DNA of 64,000 nt, taken from Sphingosinicella sp. LHD-64 (GTDB lineage: Bacteria > Pseudomonadota > Alphaproteobacteria > Sphingomonadales > Sphingomonadaceae). Position 1 is the stretch's first letter, and each line of letters begins with the position of its first letter. Both the position numbers and the translations under genes were made by a program. The notes beneath the pieces were generated by a model. The model searched no databases and had not been told where the DNA came from. It saw nothing but the letters and a program-made list of their open reading frames with translations. This document shows, one piece after another, positions 28,219 through 37,387 of this stretch. Location of the stretch: assembly GCF_031157375.1 (NCBI RefSeq), contig NZ_JAVIFV010000002.1:62001-126000 (forward strand), given 5' to 3'.

Positions 28219-29565
28219 TCAGTCGGCGTCGGTCAGCTGCCGCTCGCCGCCGAGCTTGTGGACGCGGCCTTGGTGCATGACGAAGCCGACAGTCTCCAGC
28301 AGGCGCACATTCTCGGTCGGATCGCCGGCGACGGCGATGATGTCGGCCTCCTTGCCGGGCTCGATCGTGCCGATCGTGTCGGCGCGGCCGAGCAGGGTCG
28401 CCGCCCCTACGGTCGCGGCACGGATCGCGGCGGCCGGGGTCATGCCGGCATTCACCATCAGCGCGAACTCCTGGGCGTTGTCGCCGTGGCGGCTGACGCC
28501 GGAATCCGTGCCGAACGCGATGTTCACGTTCTCCCGCACCGCCCTGCGCAGGCTCTCGGTCGCATTGCCGGCGGCCTCGCGGGCCTTGTCATATTGCGCC
28601 GGAGTGAGCGCGCCGCGCGCGCCGTCGGCCAGCGCTGCAGCCGGGGCCATCAGGGTTGGCACATAATAGGCGCCGGTGCGACGGTAGAGGGCGAAGGTCT
28701 GGTCGTTGGTGAAGGTGCCGTGCTCGATCGAATCGACGCCGGCCTCCAGAGCGGCATTGACCCCGTCGACACCGTGCGCATGCGCCGCGACGCGTCGGCC
28801 GAAGGTGTGGGCCGTCTCGACGATCGCGCGCATCTCGTCCGGCATCATCTGACGGTTGAGGCCGCCCGCGACGTTGCTCAGCACGCCGCCGGTCGCCGCG
28901 AACTTGATCACGTCCGCGCCGGCCGAAATCTGCTCCCGCACCGCCCGGCGGCAGTCTTCGGCGCCATTGCACATGTTGGTGGCGCGGGCGTGCATGATCT
29001 CGGTGAGGTCGCGGTTGAGGCCGTTGACCCCGCCATGGCCGCCGGTGACCGAAACGCCGCGGCCGGCCGCCACGATCGTCGGCCCCGAGAATTGGCCGGC
29101 GTTGATCGCGTCGCGAAGGGACGTGATCGTGCGCGGCTCGGCGCCGAGGTCGCGGACGGTGGTGAAGCCCGCGAGGAGCGTGCGACGGGCATTGAGCAGC
29201 GCCGTATAGGCCTCGTCCTCATAGTCGCGCTGATTGGCCTGCAGGCGCGCCTGGAAGCGGTCGTCGAGGCCGACGAGGTGGACGTGCATGTCGATGAGGC
29301 CCGGCAGGACGTAGGAGTCGCGCAGGTCGACGACGCGCGCGCCCGGCACGTCGACATAGCCGTCGCGGATCTCGGCGATGCGGCGGCCGCGGATGACGAT
29401 GCTCGCCTCCCGGCGCGGCGGACGGCCCGGAACGGCGAGGAGCGTGCCGGCGTGAATGACGGTGACCGCCTCCTGCCGGGCCTGTGCGGCCGGCGGGGTT
29501 TGGGCGACCGCAGGCGCAGCGAGGGCAAGCGCCGCGGCAGCGGCGAGCAGGCGGGCAACATTCAT
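28219..29565 (-). CDS. Exported amidohydrolase (imidazolonepropionase/prolidase-like)
   Basis: The 448-residue protein has a Sec signal (LAAAAALALAAPAVAQ) and a binuclear-metal amidohydrolase barrel. Metal ligands appear in order: HxH in IDMHVHLVG, the bridging Lys in ADVIKFAATGG, His in AAHAHGVDG and SIEHGTF, and Asp in FGTDSGV. The closest known groups are Xaa-Pro or Xaa-Arg dipeptidases of the Sgx9260 type and related carboxypeptidases, so it probably degrades periplasmic peptides. The start ATG has an excellent ribosome binding site (AGGGAGGAA). It is convergent with murA. Confidence 0.88.
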   Translation of the reverse strand: MNVARLLAAAAALALAAPAVAQTPPAAQARQEAVTVIHAGTLLAVPGRPPRREASIVIRGRRIAEIRDGYVDVPGARVVDLRDSYVLPGLIDMHVHLVGLDDRFQARLQANQRDYEDEAYTALLNARRTLLAGFTTVRDLGAEPRTITSLRDAINAGQFSGPTIVAAGRGVSVTGGHGGVNGLNRDLTEIMHARATNMCNGAEDCRRAVREQISAGADVIKFAATGGVLSNVAGGLNRQMMPDEMRAIVETAHTFGRRVAAHAHGVDGVNAALEAGVDSIEHGTFTNDQTFALYRRTGAYYVPTLMAPAAALADGARGALTPAQYDKAREAAGNATESLRRAVRENVNIAFGTDSGVSRHGDNAQEFALMVNAGMTPAAAIRAATVGAATLLGRADTIGTIEPGKEADIIAVAGDPTENVRLLETVGFVMHQGRVHKLGGERQLTDAD

Positions 29566-29646
29566 GGCAATTCCTCCCTGTTCTCGGCGCGCAACAAAGC
29601 CCAGCCGGGCGCCCGGTTCAAGTCCCCCGGCCCGCGAAAATGGCGC

Positions 29647-30006
29647 TCAGAGCGGCTTGGCGAAGCGATAGCTGGTGCGCTCGTAGCCGAGACGCTCGTA
29701 GAATCGGTGCGCGCGCGCGCTTTCGGTTACTGGTCACCTCCACGAGGCCGCAGCCACGATCCCGGAGCCCGGTCTCGGCGGCTTCCACCAGTACCGCGCC
29801 CGACCCATGGCCGCGCTGGCCCTCGATCTCCCCATCCGTCGCGGCGAGGCCGTCTTGCCGAAGCCCAGCACCTCACGACCGGTCCTCGCGTCCTTGAGCC
29901 CGTACCGCCCGTAGTCGCCGCGCCCGGGCGTGCGGATACGCGATTTGACCAGCCGGCAGCCACGATTGGCGGCCATGTCCCTGAGCGTGTCGTCGCGCGC
30001 GCTCAC
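29647..30006 (-). pseudogene. Decayed fusion of a small DUF gene and a GNAT acetyltransferase
   Basis: Reading from a GTG at 30006 that overlaps the DUF445 stop, the first part (MAANRGCRLVKSRIRTPGRG to EVLGFGK) is a small conserved alphaproteobacterial domain. Its continuation DGLAATDGEIE is in another frame, consistent with loss of one G near 29853. The same frame then reads the C-terminal half of a GNAT enzyme (GSGAVLVEAAETGLRDRGCG, VEVTSNRKRA), and after a shift in a CG-dinucleotide run near 29710-29720 the last part HRFYERLGYERTSYRFAKPL is in the third frame. The GNAT N terminus is missing. A deletion fusing two genes plus two frameshifts is the simplest reading. Confidence 0.72.
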
Positions 30007-31262
30007 GCCAGCACTTCGATCGTATGGATGCCGGCGCCGACCAGGCCGCCGACGAGCGTGCCGTTGATGCGGATATATTGAAGGTCCCGGCCGACCGCGT
30101 TCTCGAGGCGGTCTGAGACGGTGCGCGCATCCCAGCCGCGCACCGTTTCGGAGACCAGCTTGACGATGTCGCTGCCGTAGGAGGCGACGATCCCGGAGGC
30201 GGCGCGGCGGGCGAACTGGTTGATCGCATTCCTGAGGCGCGGCTCGCGCTGCAGCGTCCCGCCCAACTGGCGCAGCGCCTCGCCGAACTTGCCGGCGAGC
30301 GCACGGTCGGGATCGCGGGCGGCGCGGAGCAGGCCGGCGCGGCTGTTCTCCCAGACGCCCGAGAGCCAGTCGCCGACCGCCTTGTTCTCGATCATCTCGT
30401 TCTTCCAGTCTTCGACCTTGGCCTGCATCTCCGGATCGCCCTGGAGGCCGGCGGCGAGCCGCGCGAGCCCTTCCTCCGCCTTGACGCGGAGCGGATGGTC
30501 GCGCTCGACCGCCATGTCGATGGTGAGCTTCCTGAGGCCGTCGACGATCGCGTCGGCGAGCCGGTCGTCGAGGCCGGCGAGCTTCAGGATCCAGCCGGCC
30601 CGCTGGTGGACCATGGCGCGGATCACGTCCTCATTGGCATCGAGCGTACGGCCGGCCCAGGTGATGATGCCGTCCATCATCGGCACGTGCCGCTCCTCGG
30701 TCATCGCCGCCTCGAGCGTCTGGCCAAGCAAGGGCGCGACCTCGATCGACCGCATCCGCGCGACGATCGCCCCCTTGACCATGCCGCCCAGCTGCTCCTC
30801 GTCGAGCGCCTCGAGGATGTCAGCGAGGAGGCGCGAGCCGCCCTCGCGCAGGCGCCCCTCGCCCGGCGGCTGGGCGAGAAAGCGGCCGACGGCGCCGGCG
30901 ATATCGACCTGCCGCATCCGCCGCGCGACGACCGAGGGGGTGAGGAAATTGTCCTTGACGAAGGCGGCGAGCGTATCGCCGATCCGGTCCTTGTTGCGCG
31001 GGATGATCGCCGTGTGCGGGATCGGAAGGCCGAGAGGATGGCGAAACAGCGCGGTCACCGCGAACCAGTCGGCGATGCCGCCGACCAGCCCCGCCTCGGC
31101 AAAGGCGCGCACGAACCCCCAGGCCGGATGCTGATCGACGAGGCCGGTCGCAGCGATGAAGATCGCCGCCATGCCGGCGAGCATCGCGGTCGCGAGCGCC
31201 CGCATGCCCCGCGCGCTCGGCGCCGGACGGGCGCGAAAGGGCAGCGGGTCACGCGGGCTCAT
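30003..31262 (-). CDS. DUF445 membrane protein
   Basis: The 419-residue protein has one or two hydrophobic helices at the N terminus (ATAMLAGMAAIFIAATGLVD and FAEAGLVGGIADWFAVTALF), the DUF445 hallmark WFAVTALFRHPLGLPIPHTAIIP, a long amphipathic helical middle that is probably periplasmic or membrane-peripheral, and a last glycine-rich helix (NGTLVGGLVGAGIHTIEVLA). DUF445 proteins are widespread and uncharacterised. The decayed DUF/GNAT gene begins at its stop codon with a GTGA overlap, suggesting a former two-gene operon. Confidence 0.9.
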   Translation of the reverse strand: MSPRDPLPFRARPAPSARGMRALATAMLAGMAAIFIAATGLVDQHPAWGFVRAFAEAGLVGGIADWFAVTALFRHPLGLPIPHTAIIPRNKDRIGDTLAAFVKDNFLTPSVVARRMRQVDIAGAVGRFLAQPPGEGRLREGGSRLLADILEALDEEQLGGMVKGAIVARMRSIEVAPLLGQTLEAAMTEERHVPMMDGIITWAGRTLDANEDVIRAMVHQRAGWILKLAGLDDRLADAIVDGLRKLTIDMAVERDHPLRVKAEEGLARLAAGLQGDPEMQAKVEDWKNEMIENKAVGDWLSGVWENSRAGLLRAARDPDRALAGKFGEALRQLGGTLQREPRLRNAINQFARRAASGIVASYGSDIVKLVSETVRGWDARTVSDRLENAVGRDLQYIRINGTLVGGLVGAGIHTIEVLA

Positions 31263-31277
31263 GGAGTCAGAATAGCT

Positions 31278-31306
31278 GGCGGCGGGTCCGGTTCAAACCC
31301 GCCGCC
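31278..31306. repeat. Strong hairpin between the efflux gene and the DUF445 gene
   Basis: GGCGGCGGGT and ACCCGCCGCC form a perfect 10-bp stem around a 9-base loop (CCGGTTCAA). It lies 10 bases after the RND permease stop on the minus strand but lacks a U tract, so it may stabilise the 3' end or attenuate rather than terminate by itself. Confidence 0.6.
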
Positions 31307-31316
31307 GAAATGAGGC

Positions 31317-34300
31317 CTATTCGGCAGGTTCGGGCGCCGGCGGACGGGCGTCCTTGCCGCCGGTGGTGAACCAGCGGCTGAGCCGCGGCCCGAGCCGCTC
31401 CTCGACGCCGAGCGCCAGGCTGAACGTGCCGGGCACCAGGACCAGGGTCAGCACCGTCGAAAGGATCAGGCCGCCCATCACGACGATGCCCATCGGCGCG
31501 CGCCAGGCGGCATCGCCGGAAAGCGAGACGGCAGTCGGGATCATGCCGGCCGTCATTGCCACCGTCGTCATCACGATCGGCTGGGCGCGCTTGTGGCCGG
31601 CGTCCAGGATCGCCTCATATTTCGGCACGCCTTTGCCCATCTCCTCCAGCGCGAAATCGATCAGCAGGATCGAGTTCTTGGCGACGATGCCGAGCAGCAT
31701 GAGCAGGCCGATATAGACCGGCAGCGAGACCGGCTGCCCGACGATCATCAGCGCCAGCAGGCCGCCCAGGGGCGCGAGCAGCAACGAGCCCATGTTCACG
31801 AACGGTGGCAGGATGCGGTGGTAGAGGAGGAGCAGCACCGAGAAGACGAGGAAGACGCCCGAGCCCACCGCGATCATGAAGTCGCGGATCAGCTCCTGCT
31901 GCCAGCGGTTGAAGCCGAGCAGCAGCTCGCGCACGCCGTCCGGCAGGTTGCGCATCGACGGCAGCGCCCGGATCTTCTCCCACGCCTGGCCGCTGACATA
32001 GCCCGGGGCCAGATCGGCGCCGATATTGACGCGGCGGACCTGGTTGGTGCGATCGATGCGGGTCGGGCCGGCGCCGAAGCCGATGTCGGCGACCAGCCGC
32101 AGCGGGACCGAGCCGCCGGTCGCGGTCGGCACCGGGAGATTCTCGATCGTCGAGAGGCGTTGGCGCGAATTCTCGTTGATCGAGGTGCGGATCGGGATCT
32201 GCCGGTCGTTCAGCGAGAAGCGGGCGCTGTTCTGGTCGATGTCGCCGAGCGTCGCGATGCGGATCGCGTTGCTGAGCGCGGCCGTCGTCACGCCGAGATT
32301 GGCGGCAAGGTCCATGCGCGGCCGGATGGTGATCTCGGGCCGCTGCAGGTCGCCCATGACGCGCGGCGCCCTGAGCTCGGGCAGGCGCGACATTTCCTCG
32401 ACGATCCGCTGCGCGGTCTGGTTGAGCAGCACCGGATCGTCACCGCCCAAGGTGAGCATCAGGTCGCGCTGCCCGCCCTGCTGCGAGCGGAAGAAGACGC
32501 GCGCGTCCGGAATCTGGGTGAGCGTCGGCGCCATCGCGCGCTCGAACTCGACGCTGGAGCGCTCGCGGTCGGGACGAAGCGCGGCCTCGATCGTCGCGTT
32601 GCCGACGCGGATACGCGAGAACACGCCCTCGACCTCGGGTTGCTGGCGCAGCACCGACTCGACCTGGCGGACCGCATCGCCGGTCTGGGCCAGGGTGGTG
32701 CCTGGGACCATCTCGACCGAGACGACCGTGCGGTCGAAATTCTGGTTCGGCTGGAACGTCTGCGGCAGCAGCGCGAAGCAGGCGACGGTGGCGAGCAGCG
32801 CCGCGATGCCGCCGACCACGGTCGTCCAGCGATGCTTGAGCGTGAAGGCGAGCACCGACATGTAACGGTCCATCAGCCAGCCCTCGCCATGGCTTGCATG
32901 GCCCTTCGCCTTCAGGAAATAGGCGGCGAACATCGGCGTGATGAGGCGCGCGACCGCGAGGCTGGTCAGCACCGCCGCGACGACGGTGAAGCCGAAATTC
33001 TTGAAGAACTGCCCGGCGACGCCCGGCATCAGGCCGACCGGCAGGAACACCGCGACGATCGAGAAGGTCGTGCCGACCACGGCGAGGCCGATCTCGTCGG
33101 CGGCGTCGATCGACGCCTGCCAGGCGGTCTTCCCCATCCGCATATGTCGGACGATGTTCTCGATCTCCACGATCGCATCGTCGACGAGCACGCCGGCGAC
33201 GAGGCTGAGCGCGAGCAGCGTCATGCTGTTCAGCGAGAAGCCCAGCAGCTCCATGAACCAGAAGGTCGGGATCGCCGACAGCGGGATCGCGATCGCCGAG
33301 ATGGCGGTTGCGCGCCAGTCGCGCAGGAACAGGAAGACGACCACGACGGCGAGCGCGGCGCCCTCGATCAGCGCCTCGATCGCCGAGTGATACTGCTCCT
33401 CGGCATATTTGACCCAGTTGGTCAGCGGCACGAAGCGCACGCCCGGATTGGCCTGCTCGATCGCGCGCAGCTTCTCCATCGCGCCGTGATAGACGCTGAC
33501 GTCGGACTCGTTCTTGGCACGCTGGAAGCCGAAGGCGAGCACCTGGCGCCCGTTCTGGGTCGCGTAGAAGCGCTGCTCGCCATAAAGGTCGCGGACCTGG
33601 GCGATATCGGCCAGCTTCACCGTCCGGCCACCGCTGATCGCGATCTGGGTCTGGCCGAGCTGATGCGCATTGAGCGCATTGCCGATGATGCGCATCGACT
33701 GCTCGGAGCCGGCGATCTGGGCGCGGCCACCCGCCGCATTGAGGTTCATCTGGACGAGCTGCTGGTTCACCTGGCCGGCGGTGATGCCGAGCGCCTGAAG
33801 GCGGGTCGGATCGAGGATGACGCGGATCTCGCGGCTGACGCCGCCGGTCCGGTTGACCGCAGCGAGGCCCGGCACCGACAGGAGCTCGCGCGACACCGTG
33901 TTGTCGACGAACCAGCTCAGCTGCTCCAGCGTCATGTCGGTCGAAACGACAGCGAAGCTGGCGATGTCGTCGCCGGCGGTGTCCTCGCGGCTGACCTGCG
34001 GCTCAAGAATGCCGTCGGGCAGGTTGCCGCGGATCTGGGTGATCGCATCGCGCACGTCGTTGACGGCGCGGTCGATCGGGGTGCCGAGCGCGAGCTGGAC
34101 GACCGTGGTCGAATTGCCCTCGGTGACGGTGGAGTTGATCTCGTCGATGCCGGTCAATGAACGCACCGCCGCCTCGACCCGCTGGGTGACCTGCGTCTCC
34201 AGCTCGGCGGGCGCTGCGCCCGGTTGCGAAATCTGGACGATGACGATCGGGAACTCGATATCCGGATCGTTCTGGACGTCCATCCGCATGAAGCTGATGA

Positions 34301-34385
34301 TCCCGGCCAGCGACAGGAACAGGAACAGGACGAGCGAAGGGGTCGGGTTGCGGATCGACCAGGCGGAGATGTTGCGGAAACCCAT
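31317..34385 (-). CDS. RND-family efflux transporter permease
   Basis: The 1022-residue inner-membrane pump exports substrates by proton antiport together with an adaptor and an outer-membrane channel. It has the two-fold repeat of 6 helices and large periplasmic loops: helix 1 at PSLVLFLFLSLAGIISFM, the proton-relay Asp pair in GVLVDDAIVEIENI, and the second-half helices ending LSTVLTLVLVPGTFSLALG. No outer-membrane factor or regulator is next to it. The ATG at 34385 (MGFRNISAWSIRNP) is preferred over one eight codons upstream. The adaptor gene precedes it by 62 bases. Confidence 0.93.
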   Translation of the reverse strand: MGFRNISAWSIRNPTPSLVLFLFLSLAGIISFMRMDVQNDPDIEFPIVIVQISQPGAAPAELETQVTQRVEAAVRSLTGIDEINSTVTEGNSTTVVQLALGTPIDRAVNDVRDAITQIRGNLPDGILEPQVSREDTAGDDIASFAVVSTDMTLEQLSWFVDNTVSRELLSVPGLAAVNRTGGVSREIRVILDPTRLQALGITAGQVNQQLVQMNLNAAGGRAQIAGSEQSMRIIGNALNAHQLGQTQIAISGGRTVKLADIAQVRDLYGEQRFYATQNGRQVLAFGFQRAKNESDVSVYHGAMEKLRAIEQANPGVRFVPLTNWVKYAEEQYHSAIEALIEGAALAVVVVFLFLRDWRATAISAIAIPLSAIPTFWFMELLGFSLNSMTLLALSLVAGVLVDDAIVEIENIVRHMRMGKTAWQASIDAADEIGLAVVGTTFSIVAVFLPVGLMPGVAGQFFKNFGFTVVAAVLTSLAVARLITPMFAAYFLKAKGHASHGEGWLMDRYMSVLAFTLKHRWTTVVGGIAALLATVACFALLPQTFQPNQNFDRTVVSVEMVPGTTLAQTGDAVRQVESVLRQQPEVEGVFSRIRVGNATIEAALRPDRERSSVEFERAMAPTLTQIPDARVFFRSQQGGQRDLMLTLGGDDPVLLNQTAQRIVEEMSRLPELRAPRVMGDLQRPEITIRPRMDLAANLGVTTAALSNAIRIATLGDIDQNSARFSLNDRQIPIRTSINENSRQRLSTIENLPVPTATGGSVPLRLVADIGFGAGPTRIDRTNQVRRVNIGADLAPGYVSGQAWEKIRALPSMRNLPDGVRELLLGFNRWQQELIRDFMIAVGSGVFLVFSVLLLLYHRILPPFVNMGSLLLAPLGGLLALMIVGQPVSLPVYIGLLMLLGIVAKNSILLIDFALEEMGKGVPKYEAILDAGHKRAQPIVMTTVAMTAGMIPTAVSLSGDAAWRAPMGIVVMGGLILSTVLTLVLVPGTFSLALGVEERLGPRLSRWFTTGGKDARPPAPEPAE

Positions 34386-34447
34386 TGTTCTGTCCTGTTC
34401 CAGCCTCAATCAGGGAGGCGGCGGCCCGGCCGCCTCCGCTTCGTCCA

Positions 34448-35656
34448 TCAACGGGTGTTGCGCGCCCGACGCAGCTCCGGCCGCACCCGCTGGCCGGGGT
34501 TGAGGAAGGCGCCCGCGGATTCGACGATCCGCTCGTTGCCCTGCAGGCCCGAGACGATCGCCATGCCACGGTCGGTCACCTCGCCGATCTGCACGTCGCG
34601 GCGCACCACCGTGTTGTTGTTGTCGACGAGGTAGACGAAGTTGCCGCGCGCATCGCTCTGCACCGCCGATTCCGGCAGCAGCGGCGCGGTGCGCGAGCCG
34701 GCCCGGATCTCGGCGCTGGCGAAGCCGCCCGGACGTAGGTCCTCGTTGTACGGGATCAGGATGCGCGCATCGCCCTGGCGGGTCTGCGGATCGATGATCG
34801 GCGATACCTGCCAGACCGTGCCCTGGTAGGAACGGTCGGAACCGACCGGCGTCACCGTCACCGGCACGCCGGCGCTGAGCCGGGCGAGGTCGCTCTGCTG
34901 GAGCTGCGCACGCAGCTCCATCTCGCCGTTCTGGGCCATGCGGAACACCCAGCCCGAGCCGCCGCTCACGACCTGGCCTGCCTCGATGTTGCGGGCAAGG
35001 ATCAGGCCGGCGGTCGGCGCGCGCACGTCGAGCTGGCTGATCCGGGCGCGGGTGCCGGCGAGCTGTGCCTCGGCGACGCGCACGCGCGCCGCAGTGGCGT
35101 CGCGCGTTGCGCGCCGGCGGTCGACGTCGGCCTGGCTGATGAAGCCGCGGCCGACCAGCGCCTGGGCGCGCTGCAGCTCGTTCTCGGCGAGCCTCAGGTC
35201 GGCGCGGTTGACCTCGATCTGGGCGGCGAGCTGCGCCGCTTCCTGGGTCTGGACCCGGCGGTCGATCACCGCCAACACCTGGCCGGCATTGACCCACTGG
35301 CCGGGCTCGGCGAGCACGCGGACCACCTGCCCGCCCTCGCCGGGAACGCCGACCTGCATGTCGCGGCGCGCGTTGAGGGAACCGGTCGCGGAGATCATCG
35401 CGACCACATCCTGCGTGCCCGGGACCATCACGGTCACCGCCGGCAGCTGCTGGCCCTGGTCGCCGGCCGGGGCCGCCGCCTTCTCGCCGCTGCCGCCGAG
35501 CAGGAACACCGCCAGGATCGCGATGAGCGCGATCGCGACCACGGCGAGGATGATGTTGCGCCGGCGCCGGCGGCGGACAAGCGTCTCCTCGTCCACCACG
35601 ACATCGTCGAGCGCATCCCTGCGCCACTTGCTCGACTCGAAGTTCATCGCTTTCAT
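34448..35656 (-). CDS. RND efflux periplasmic adaptor subunit (HlyD/MFP family)
   Basis: The 402-residue adaptor bridges the RND pump and an outer-membrane channel. A single anchoring helix (NIILAVVAIALIAILAVFLL) follows a basic RRRRRR stretch, so it is an uncleaved membrane anchor. Then come a barrel-lipoyl domain (MQVGVPGEGGQVVRVLAEPG with its partner APTAGLILARNIEAG), a coiled-coil hairpin and beta-barrel segments. The start is taken at the ATG giving MKAMNFES, close to GGGGA; the second ATG three codons on (35647) is possible. It forms an operon with the downstream permease. Confidence 0.92.
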   Translation of the reverse strand: MKAMNFESSKWRRDALDDVVVDEETLVRRRRRRNIILAVVAIALIAILAVFLLGGSGEKAAAPAGDQGQQLPAVTVMVPGTQDVVAMISATGSLNARRDMQVGVPGEGGQVVRVLAEPGQWVNAGQVLAVIDRRVQTQEAAQLAAQIEVNRADLRLAENELQRAQALVGRGFISQADVDRRRATRDATAARVRVAEAQLAGTRARISQLDVRAPTAGLILARNIEAGQVVSGGSGWVFRMAQNGEMELRAQLQQSDLARLSAGVPVTVTPVGSDRSYQGTVWQVSPIIDPQTRQGDARILIPYNEDLRPGGFASAEIRAGSRTAPLLPESAVQSDARGNFVYLVDNNNTVVRRDVQIGEVTDRGMAIVSGLQGNERIVESAGAFLNPGQRVRPELRRARNTR

Positions 35657-35860
35657 TGTCCCCAATCCGGCTCTGCGGCGACTGGCCGCTTATCCGTCGC
35701 TGTGTTACCCGAATATATCACCCGGAACAAGCCAAAAACGTGGTGCCTTCCCGCCCCCGCTGCGGGAAGCGCGCTTTACAACCAACAACGGCCCTTTACC
35801 AATGCTGAATGCCGGGTCGCCCGCCGAATCGCGGACGGCGCCAAGAGGAGGGCAAGTAGC

Positions 35861-36127
35861 ATGTCCCAATATCTCGCTGATCATGGCTGGATTACCTGGA
35901 TCATCATCGGACTGATCGCCGGCGCGATCGCCAAGGCGATCATGCCGGGCAAGGATCCGGGCGGCTGCCTGGTCACCATCGTGCTCGGCATCGCCGGCGC
36001 CCTCCTCGCCGGCTTCCTCGGCCAGGCGCTCGGCTGGTACGGGCCGGGCGAGGGCGCGGGCTTCATCGCCGCGATCGTCGGCTCGCTGATCATTCTCGGC
36101 ATCTACCGGCTCGTCGCCCGGCGCTGA
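35861..36127 (+). CDS. GlsB/YeaQ/YmgE-family membrane protein (first copy)
   Basis: The 88-residue protein is a three-helix small membrane protein of the transglycosylase-associated (GlsB/YeaQ/YmgE) family, often stress-induced. The helices are WITWIIIGLIAGAIAKAIM, GCLVTIVLGIAGALLAGFLG and FIAAIVGSLIILGIYRLVA, with the conserved PGKDPGG turn between the first two. The ribosome binding site AGAGGAGGGC precedes the ATG. A second, more distant member of the same family lies 0.9 kb away on the other strand. The 195 bases before the gene hold no supported feature. Confidence 0.9.
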   Translation: MSQYLADHGWITWIIIGLIAGAIAKAIMPGKDPGGCLVTIVLGIAGALLAGFLGQALGWYGPGEGAGFIAAIVGSLIILGIYRLVARR

Positions 36128-36226
36128 ACGGCGCCGATACGAACGATTCAGCGACGGTGCAGCCGCGTTCCTGTTAAGGGCGCACCGGGTCCGCGCCCGT
36201 GCGGCCCCGAGTAGAAGGAGCACAAG

Positions 36227-36949
36227 ATGATACGATCCGTCATGGCCGCAACGCTCGCGGCCGCGGCGATTGCCGCGCCCCTGTCCGCCGCCGTTGCGCA
36301 GAGCGAGGCGGCGCGGCCGGTTTCCGGTACCCGCCTCGACGTCGTCGCGACCGGCGAGGTGACCCGGGTTCCCGACATCGCCCGGATCAATGCCGGCGTC
36401 GTCACCCAGGCGCAGACCGCCCAGGAGGCGATCCGGCAGAACGGCGCCAGAATGGCGTCGGTCCGCGCCGCGCTGGAGCGGGCCGGCATTGCCGCGCGCG
36501 ACATCCAGACCAGCAATGTCAGCCTCCAGCCCGACTATCGCTATGCGGAGAATCAGCCGCCGCAGCTGGTCGGCTATCGCGCCTCGAACGAGGTGACGGT
36601 GCGCTTCCGGGACATCGCCGAGACCGGCCGCATCCTCGACGCGCTGGTCGCCGAGGGCGCAAACCAGATCAACGGCCCGATGCTGAGCGTGGACCGGCCG
36701 GAGGCGGCGCTCGACGAGGCGCGGACGGCGGCGATCGCGACCGCCCGCGCCCGCGCGGATCTCTATGCCCGCACGCTCGGCATGCGCGTGGTGCGGGTCC
36801 TCTCGGTCAGCGAGCCGGGCGCGATCCAGATGCCCCCGGTGCCGGTGATGCGCATGGAAGCGCAGGCGCGCGATGCGGCCGGCACGCAGATCGAGCCGGG
36901 CGAGCAGACGCTGAGCGTCACCCTGACGGTGAGCTTCGAGCTTCAGTAA
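36227..36949 (+). CDS. Exported SIMPL-domain (DUF541) protein
   Basis: The 240-residue protein has a Sec signal (ATLAAAAIAAPLSAAVAQ) and one SIMPL/DUF541 domain: TRLDVVATGEVTRVPDIARI, the mid-region GIAARDIQTSNVSLQPDYRY and ARARADLYARTLGMRVVRVL. Family members form periplasmic oligomers and are linked to oxidative and envelope stress, but no catalytic role is established. Good Shine-Dalgarno AGAAGGAGC. A strong terminator follows and separates it from the convergent GlsB-type gene. Confidence 0.9.
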   Translation: MIRSVMAATLAAAAIAAPLSAAVAQSEAARPVSGTRLDVVATGEVTRVPDIARINAGVVTQAQTAQEAIRQNGARMASVRAALERAGIAARDIQTSNVSLQPDYRYAENQPPQLVGYRASNEVTVRFRDIAETGRILDALVAEGANQINGPMLSVDRPEAALDEARTAAIATARARADLYARTLGMRVVRVLSVSEPGAIQMPPVPVMRMEAQARDAAGTQIEPGEQTLSVTLTVSFELQ

Positions 36950-36958
36950 TAGATGCAC

Positions 36959-36990
36959 AAGGGCCGCTCCCGCCGGAGCGGCCCTTCTTT
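36959..36990. terminator. Bidirectional terminator between SIMPL and GlsB-type genes
   Basis: AAGGGCCGCTCC and GGAGCGGCCCTT form a perfect 12-bp stem with a CGCC loop, followed by CTTTT. It can serve both converging transcripts. Confidence 0.88.
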
Positions 36991-37003
36991 TGCTGACGGC
37001 GCG

Positions 37004-37264
37004 TCAGCGGACGCGGCCGCGGCGGAACAGGTTGACGATCCCGAGCAGCACCACGGCGCCGACGAACGAGGCGATCAGCGAACGTATGTCGTAGCCCGCA
37101 TTGTTGATCGACCCGCCGGTGATGATCAGCCCCGCGAGAAACGCGCCGACGATGCCGACAATGATGTTGAGGAAGATACCCTGTTGCGCGTCGGTGCGCA
37201 TCACGATGCTGGCGAGCCAGCCGATGACGCCGCCAACGATAAGCCAGATGATGATACCGATCAT
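37004..37264 (-). CDS. GlsB/YeaQ/YmgE-family membrane protein (second copy)
   Basis: The 86-residue protein has the same three-helix layout as the copy at 35.9 kb: MIGIIIWLIVGGVIGWLASI, GIFLNIIVGIVGAFLAGLII and SLIASFVGAVVLLGIVNLF. It differs in sequence (the turn reads MRTDAQQG), so the two are paralogues rather than a recent duplication. The ATG at 37264 has a clear GGAGGG six bases upstream. Function is probably envelope stress or membrane permeability, as for the family. Confidence 0.9.
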   Translation of the reverse strand: MIGIIIWLIVGGVIGWLASIVMRTDAQQGIFLNIIVGIVGAFLAGLIITGGSINNAGYDIRSLIASFVGAVVLLGIVNLFRRGRVR

Positions 37265-37387
37265 GTGACATCCCTCCTGCAACCGCCCTGAATGGTTACA
37301 GCGGCGGTCCGACCTTAAGACGCGCCACTGCCAGTCTGGTTCCGGCGACGGGAAGGATATCGTTCCGGCAGCGAAATCGCTACCGGC

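Noticed and set aside
29600-29640. tRNA T-arm-like GGTTCAAGTCCC near 29615, and GGTTCAAACCC near 31290
   Set aside because: Neither is accompanied by an acceptor stem, D-arm or anticodon arm; the second is the loop of a simple 10-bp hairpin.
33817-34503. Plus-strand frame across the RND permease N terminus
   Set aside because: It is antisense to conserved efflux-pump sequence and shows no coding pattern of its own.
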